A stretch of DNA of 41,729 bases. Source: Paraburkholderia franconis (GTDB lineage Bacteria > Pseudomonadota > Gammaproteobacteria > Burkholderiales > Burkholderiaceae). Under the pieces are notes generated by a model. That model worked only from the letters and a program-made list of their open reading frames with translations. It did not search any database and was not told the DNA's origin. Positions 39,994 through 41,729 of this stretch are shown here, piece after piece; positions within the stretch are counted from its first letter, which is position 1; every line of letters begins with the position of its first letter. Position numbers and translations under genes: made by a program. Where the stretch lies: NCBI RefSeq assembly GCF_009362735.1, contig NZ_WHNP01000062.1, positions 1-41,729 on the forward strand. The letters are read 5' to 3'.

Positions 39994-41268
39994 ATGATCA
40001 CTCGTCCTCTCGCCGTTCTCTGCGGCGCCGTTGTTTCTTCGCTTGTGTTTGCATCGGCGCCCGTCTTCGCCGCCGGCGCGCAGACGCCATGGGTCACGGT
40101 TTGGGCCACGGCGCTCCAGCCGATCCCGCAAATGCCCAATCCGCCCGCGCTGTACCGGACGCCCGACGTCGCAGGACGCACGGTTCGGCAGATCGTGTAT
40201 CCGACGCTGTCGGGCGACGTTGTTCGCATCCACATCAGCAACGCATATGGAAAGACGCCGCTCGTCATCGAGGATCTGCGGATCGCGCGCTCGGGTGTGG
40301 GAGCAGGCGCGGCCGTTCAAAGCGGTACGGACGCACGGGTGACGTTCGGCGGAAAAGAGGCGGTGAGCTTGCCTGCCGGCGGGGAGATCGACAGCGATCC
40401 CGTGCGGATCGGCATCTGGGCCGGCGTGCCGTATGCCGTCAGCAGTTATATGGGGCGTGAGCAACGGATAGTCTCGTGGCATCGGGTTTCGAATCAGGTC
40501 AACTATGTATCGATGCCCGGCAACCACGCGGGCGACGCGTCAGCTGATGCTTATCGCCGGCGATTTACCCAATTCGCATGGGTGACGGGGTTCCAGGTGG
40601 AGGCGCCTTCGTCGGCGACGGTCGCGGCAATCGGCGATTCGATCACGGATGGGATGCGCTCGAGCCTGAATCAGAATCGTCGCTGGCCTGACGCGTTTGC
40701 GCGTCGGGTGGTTCAGAGCGGCGACAAGACGACGGCGGTCGTCAATCTTGGGATCAGCGGAAACCGGCTGCTGAGCGACTCGCCTTGCTACGGGGACGCG
40801 CTCGCGTCGCGGTTCGGACGCGACGTGTTGGCCCAGCCCGGCGTGAAGACCGTGATCTTGCTGATCGGCATCAACGACATCAACTTTGCTGCGATGCCGG
40901 CGCACGCTGGACTCGATTGCGACTTTCCGCATACGGCTGTTACATCGGAGAGTCTGATTGCGGGCTACAAGCAGGTCATTGCGGCGGCGCACGCGCGAGG
41001 TATGCACATTTTCGGGGCCACATTGACGCCGGCGGATTTGCCGCCGCAGCGTGAGGCGATCCGTTCGGCGGTCAATCAATGGATCCGGACGAGCCGGGCG
41101 TTCGACGGGGTCGTGGATTTCGATGCTGCGCTGCGTGATCCAGTCGAGCCGACGCGCCTCCAGCGTTCGTTCGACAGCGGCGATCATATCCATCCCAGCG
41201 ATGCGGGTTATGCGGCGATGGCCGCCGCGATCCCGCTGCCGGCGGTGCTGGGCGCGCCCCAAAAGTGA
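39994..41268 (+). CDS. Secreted SGNH/GDSL-type esterase
   Basis: This 424-residue hydrolase has a signal peptide (MITRPLAVLCGAVVSSLVFA, cleavage near residue 27), an N-terminal beta domain of about 180 residues and a C-terminal SGNH domain. Its blocks are clear: block I GDSITDG with Ser216, block II G256/N257 (GISGNRL), block III GIND with N294, and block V DHIHPSD with D397/H400. It should remove acyl or acetyl groups from sugars, lipids or cell-wall material outside the cytoplasm. The two-domain layout matches SGNH proteins of Burkholderia and Xanthomonas. It is divergent from paaA; no operon partner follows before the rRNA promoters. Confidence 0.9.
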   Translation: MITRPLAVLCGAVVSSLVFASAPVFAAGAQTPWVTVWATALQPIPQMPNPPALYRTPDVAGRTVRQIVYPTLSGDVVRIHISNAYGKTPLVIEDLRIARSGVGAGAAVQSGTDARVTFGGKEAVSLPAGGEIDSDPVRIGIWAGVPYAVSSYMGREQRIVSWHRVSNQVNYVSMPGNHAGDASADAYRRRFTQFAWVTGFQVEAPSSATVAAIGDSITDGMRSSLNQNRRWPDAFARRVVQSGDKTTAVVNLGISGNRLLSDSPCYGDALASRFGRDVLAQPGVKTVILLIGINDINFAAMPAHAGLDCDFPHTAVTSESLIAGYKQVIAAAHARGMHIFGATLTPADLPPQREAIRSAVNQWIRTSRAFDGVVDFDAALRDPVEPTRLQRSFDSGDHIHPSDAGYAAMAAAIPLPAVLGAPQK

Positions 41269-41294
41269 TTTGTTAAAAAACTTCCGTCACACCC

Positions 41295-41323
41295 TTGTCA
41301 TTGAGCCGTGGATGGCCTAAGAT
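41295..41323 (+). promoter_or_regulatory. rRNA operon promoter P1
   Basis: TTGTCA (41295-41300) and TAAGAT (41318-41323) with a 17-bp spacer. Confidence 0.6.
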
Positions 41324-41441
41324 TCGCGTCCTTCGTTCGGGTGCGCCGTTTGCGGCGCGACGCAGCGGGGGCCGCGGCAGAAACGGCGCGGTGGCGGAAT
41401 CGGCAGGGGTTTCAGTTTCAGGCGATGATGCAAAAAACCTG

Positions 41442-41470
41442 TTGACGGATGCCGGAAGGTTCTTCATAAT
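41442..41470 (+). promoter_or_regulatory. rRNA operon promoter P2
   Basis: TTGACG (41442-41447) and CATAAT (41465-41470) with a 17-bp spacer, nearly consensus; transcription would start near 41477. Confidence 0.75.
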
Positions 41471-41721
41471 CTCATTTCTCTGCTGCTGATGCAGCAACGC
41501 AACGAAGGCAAGGCGCCTCGTGCGATGTTCTTTAAAAACTAACAGCCGACAGATGTGGGTGCTCGATGACGGCGCGCGGTGGTTCTCAGGAGCTGCCGAA
41601 GGCAAAAGTAATCGAGACTCACACAGAAAGAAATTGAGGAAGGTTTGAGAAATCGAACCATCAGTCAGTGATTTTGAGTGAGCGACCGGGTTCGAGAGAA
41701 CCCGAAAACAGTAACAGGTTT

Positions 41722-41729
41722 GAACTGAA
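41722..41729 (+). rRNA. 16S rRNA gene, first bases only
   Basis: GAACTGAA at the window end matches the 5' end of burkholderial 16S rRNA, which continues with AGAGTTTGATC outside the window. It is called from the upstream leader and this short match. Confidence 0.75.

Larger units (their letters stand above)
41269..41721 (+). promoter_or_regulatory. rRNA operon leader with antitermination signal
   Basis: The leader contains two promoters (41295-41323 and 41442-41470), a boxA-like GTTCTTTAAAAA near 41527-41538, and a GGGTTC/GAACCC hairpin (41688-41703) close to the 16S start. This arrangement is normal for ribosomal RNA operons. Confidence 0.8.

Overview
The window is a high-GC chromosomal segment from a Burkholderiaceae bacterium, most likely Paraburkholderia or Caballeronia. 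The evidence is the phenylacetate cluster order paaA-B-C-D-E, DUF1835 gene, TetR gene, the paired DUF2957-type lipoproteins, and the 16S rRNA start in the last eight bases. No CRISPR array, tRNA, prophage or complete mobile element was seen. The only mobile DNA is an IS3-family end at the left edge.

Layout. 1-300 is a truncated IS3 orfA. 492-758 is a small hypothetical gene, followed by about 540 bp without a gene that holds CAGTAG-type repeats and a strong orphan terminator. 1303-4904 is a small catabolic module: a Gfo/Idh/MocA dehydrogenase and a phytanoyl-CoA-dioxygenase-like enzyme, divergent from a LacI-type regulator, with three palindromes between them. 4958-6138 is a decay zone where a diguanylate cyclase and an MFS transporter, head to head, have both lost their 5' halves at one junction. 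6401-14012 holds small hypotheticals, three transporters (DMT, LysE, MFS), a Mut7-C protein, a hydroxyisobutyrate-dehydrogenase-like enzyme and a LysR regulator divergent from the MFS gene. At about 14100-14195 is a compact candidate small RNA with its own promoter, a CU-rich loop and a terminator. 14263-18067 encodes two paralogous lipoproteins of unknown function and an OmpW-like porin in one direction.

18607-24502 holds argC, a flavodoxin-fold quinone reductase, a secreted PEBP protein, an RcsB-like response regulator with no kinase beside it, pyrE and an AAHS-type MFS transporter. 24809-27094 is the malic enzyme/phosphotransacetylase-like protein MaeB. From 27202 to 39834 the theme is aromatic amino acid and phenylacetate breakdown: a fused indolepyruvate ferredoxin oxidoreductase, 4-hydroxyphenylpyruvate dioxygenase with a divergent Lrp/AsnC regulator, and the phenylacetyl-CoA epoxidase operon paaABCDE with its DUF1835 and TetR (PaaR-like) genes. 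Together these would take aryl-pyruvates and phenylacetyl-CoA towards central metabolism. A secreted SGNH hydrolase follows, and then a double-promoter rRNA leader running into 16S rRNA at the right edge.

Strongest leads for something undescribed: the candidate anti-Shine-Dalgarno small RNA near 14136-14195; the lipoprotein pair plus OmpW locus; the orphan transcript ending at 1282; the palindrome cluster at 3717-3802; and the 11-bp inverted repeat at 23084-23128. All functions are read from sequence patterns and memory of the families; no search was run.
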